A DNA stretch of 5,929 bases from DASPXK01 sp035637315 (GTDB lineage Bacteria > Chloroflexota > UBA6077 > JACCZL01). The stretch spans positions 1 to 5,929 of the forward strand of contig DASPXK010000226.1 of NCBI GenBank assembly GCA_035637315.1, in the 5' to 3' direction. The position numbers and the translations under genes were made by a program. Position 1 is the stretch's first letter, and every line of letters starts with the position of its first letter. The notes beneath the pieces are model-generated. The model had not been told where the DNA came from and did no database searches. It saw only the letters and a list, made by a program, of their open reading frames with translations. Below are positions 5,239-5,929 of the stretch, one piece after another.

Positions 5239-5929
5239 CTATCGACCCTGCCGCGTCGGGCCACCAGGCGCTTCCGGCGCCTTGGGGACATCTGGCTTGA
5301 CCAGCTCTTTGATCGGCTCGGGGAGCTTGATCTTCTCGAGGCGCCGGCCTGGGATATCCTTTCGCCGCGCGACCACGCGATAGGTGAATGGCAGACTACT
5401 TGTCCCGCCCTGAAGCTCACCCACCTCGAAGCCGCCCGGGCTCTTGCTGCTGACGTACAAGCCCTTGCAGTCACCCTCCGGCACAGGGAAGACAAGGTAC
5501 TTGTCGCTGTGCACGACGGCCGCGAAGTCGGGATCGAGCTTCACGTCCGCCCTGCCGCCCACCAGCCTGCCCTCGCCGAAGTCCTCGAACCAGGGCTCCG
5601 GGCTCTCCTGGCAATAGAGCGGCCGGTGCGAGCCGTCCGGGTGCGGGACGGCCGCGTTCTTGGCTCCGTTGGCGACGGTGAAGTCGCCGACCACCAGGAC
5701 CGGCCCGGCGAACCCGCCGGCGTAGCCGCCGGCCACTGCGATGCCGCCGTAGATGCCGTAGCCGCCCGGCGCCCCGGCGAAGCCAACACAGCCGGCCGCG
5801 CTCGTGCCGCTCTGGCCTGCGATGCCATTGCTGTTCGCGGAGAAACCGAAGACCCCGTAGCCGTTGGTGGCAGAGCCGAAGACGCCCGGGCTCGCGTTCG
5901 AGGCGCCGGTCGCCAGGCCGAGCACGCCG
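5239..5929 (-). CDS. Exported glycine-repeat protein, second paralog (N-terminus beyond right edge)
   Basis: The minus-strand frame is open from the window edge to TAG 5241-5239, giving 229 C-terminal residues. It parallels the neighbouring complete protein nearly end to end: GVxG repeats (SPGVFGSATNGYGVFG), SNGIAGQ, GGYGIYGG, GGYAGGFAGPVLVVGDF, then the conserved block NAAVPHPDGSHR, YCQESPEPWFEDFGE, DVKLDPDFAAVVHSD, YRVVARRKDIPG and a basic proline-rich tail. It differs most in one C-terminal loop, which here reads EGDCKGLYVSSKSPGGFEVG and then ELQGGTSSLPFTYR. The N-terminal part, presumably with an export signal like its neighbour, is outside the window. Only 30 bp separate its stop from the next gene's start, with no terminator-like structure, so co-transcription is likely and this copy is the promoter-proximal one of the two. 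Function is unknown. Confidence 0.8.
   Translation of the reverse strand, partial: GVLGLATGASNASPGVFGSATNGYGVFGFSANSNGIAGQSGTSAAGCVGFAGAPGGYGIYGGIAVAGGYAGGFAGPVLVVGDFTVANGAKNAAVPHPDGSHRPLYCQESPEPWFEDFGEGRLVGGRADVKLDPDFAAVVHSDKYLVFPVPEGDCKGLYVSSKSPGGFEVGELQGGTSSLPFTYRVVARRKDIPGRRLEKIKLPEPIKELVKPDVPKAPEAPGGPTRQGR
5501..5566. repeat. 66-bp exact match to 4007-4072 (duplicated coding segment)
   Basis: This is the partner of the repeat at 4007-4072, in direct orientation and 1494 bp apart. It marks tandem duplication of the exported-protein gene, or later gene conversion between copies. Confidence 0.85.

Overview
The window is GC-rich DNA with codon use strongly biased to G/C-ending codons. It holds a zinc-ribbon class III cyclase, a short HicAB locus, a gamma-glutamyltransferase-like enzyme and a tandem pair of exported glycine-repeat proteins. 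This mix, together with the heptamer and REP-like intergenic repeats, suggests a Chloroflexota (Thermomicrobia-like) or similar high-GC soil or environmental bacterium. The assignment rests on gene style and memory, not on a marker gene.

Layout, left to right. (1) 1-723, minus strand: the N-terminal 241 residues of a double-zinc-ribbon class III nucleotide cyclase that runs off the left edge. (2) 724-852: a divergent promoter region with a perfect 13-bp palindrome just before the toxin start. (3) 853-1251, plus strand: a hicAB toxin-antitoxin locus. hicA carries a frameshift (about 2 nt missing near 907-913) that puts its 5' end in the same frame as the intact short hicB. (4) 1260-1315: a 56-bp array with 7-bp periodicity. 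(5) 1340-2962, plus strand: a leaderless gamma-glutamyltransferase-family Ntn hydrolase. It keeps the Thr nucleophile but lacks several canonical gamma-glutamyl-binding residues. (6) 2965-3054: a second heptamer array, then a branched, very GC-rich inverted-repeat element between two convergent genes. (7) 3103-3522, minus strand: a small secreted SnoaL/NTF2-like protein. (8) 3523-3747: an intergenic stretch with no gene. (9) 3748-5208 and 5239-5929 (cut by the right edge), both minus strand: tandem paralogs 30 bp apart. The upstream copy enters from the right and the two are probably co-transcribed. The complete copy has a Tat-like signal, about sixteen GVxG-type repeats, a conserved C-terminal domain and a basic proline-rich tail.

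The genes do not form one obvious pathway. The window reads as several independent units: a regulatory cyclase, a decayed or frameshifted toxin-antitoxin module, a solitary hydrolase and an exported repeat-protein cluster. The two places most likely to hold something poorly described are the exported paralog pair, which seems to belong to a larger repeat-protein family whose role I cannot name, and the frameshifted hicAB, where the shift creates one continuous HicA-start/HicB reading frame. I see no CRISPR array, tRNA, rRNA, transposase or phage integration gene.
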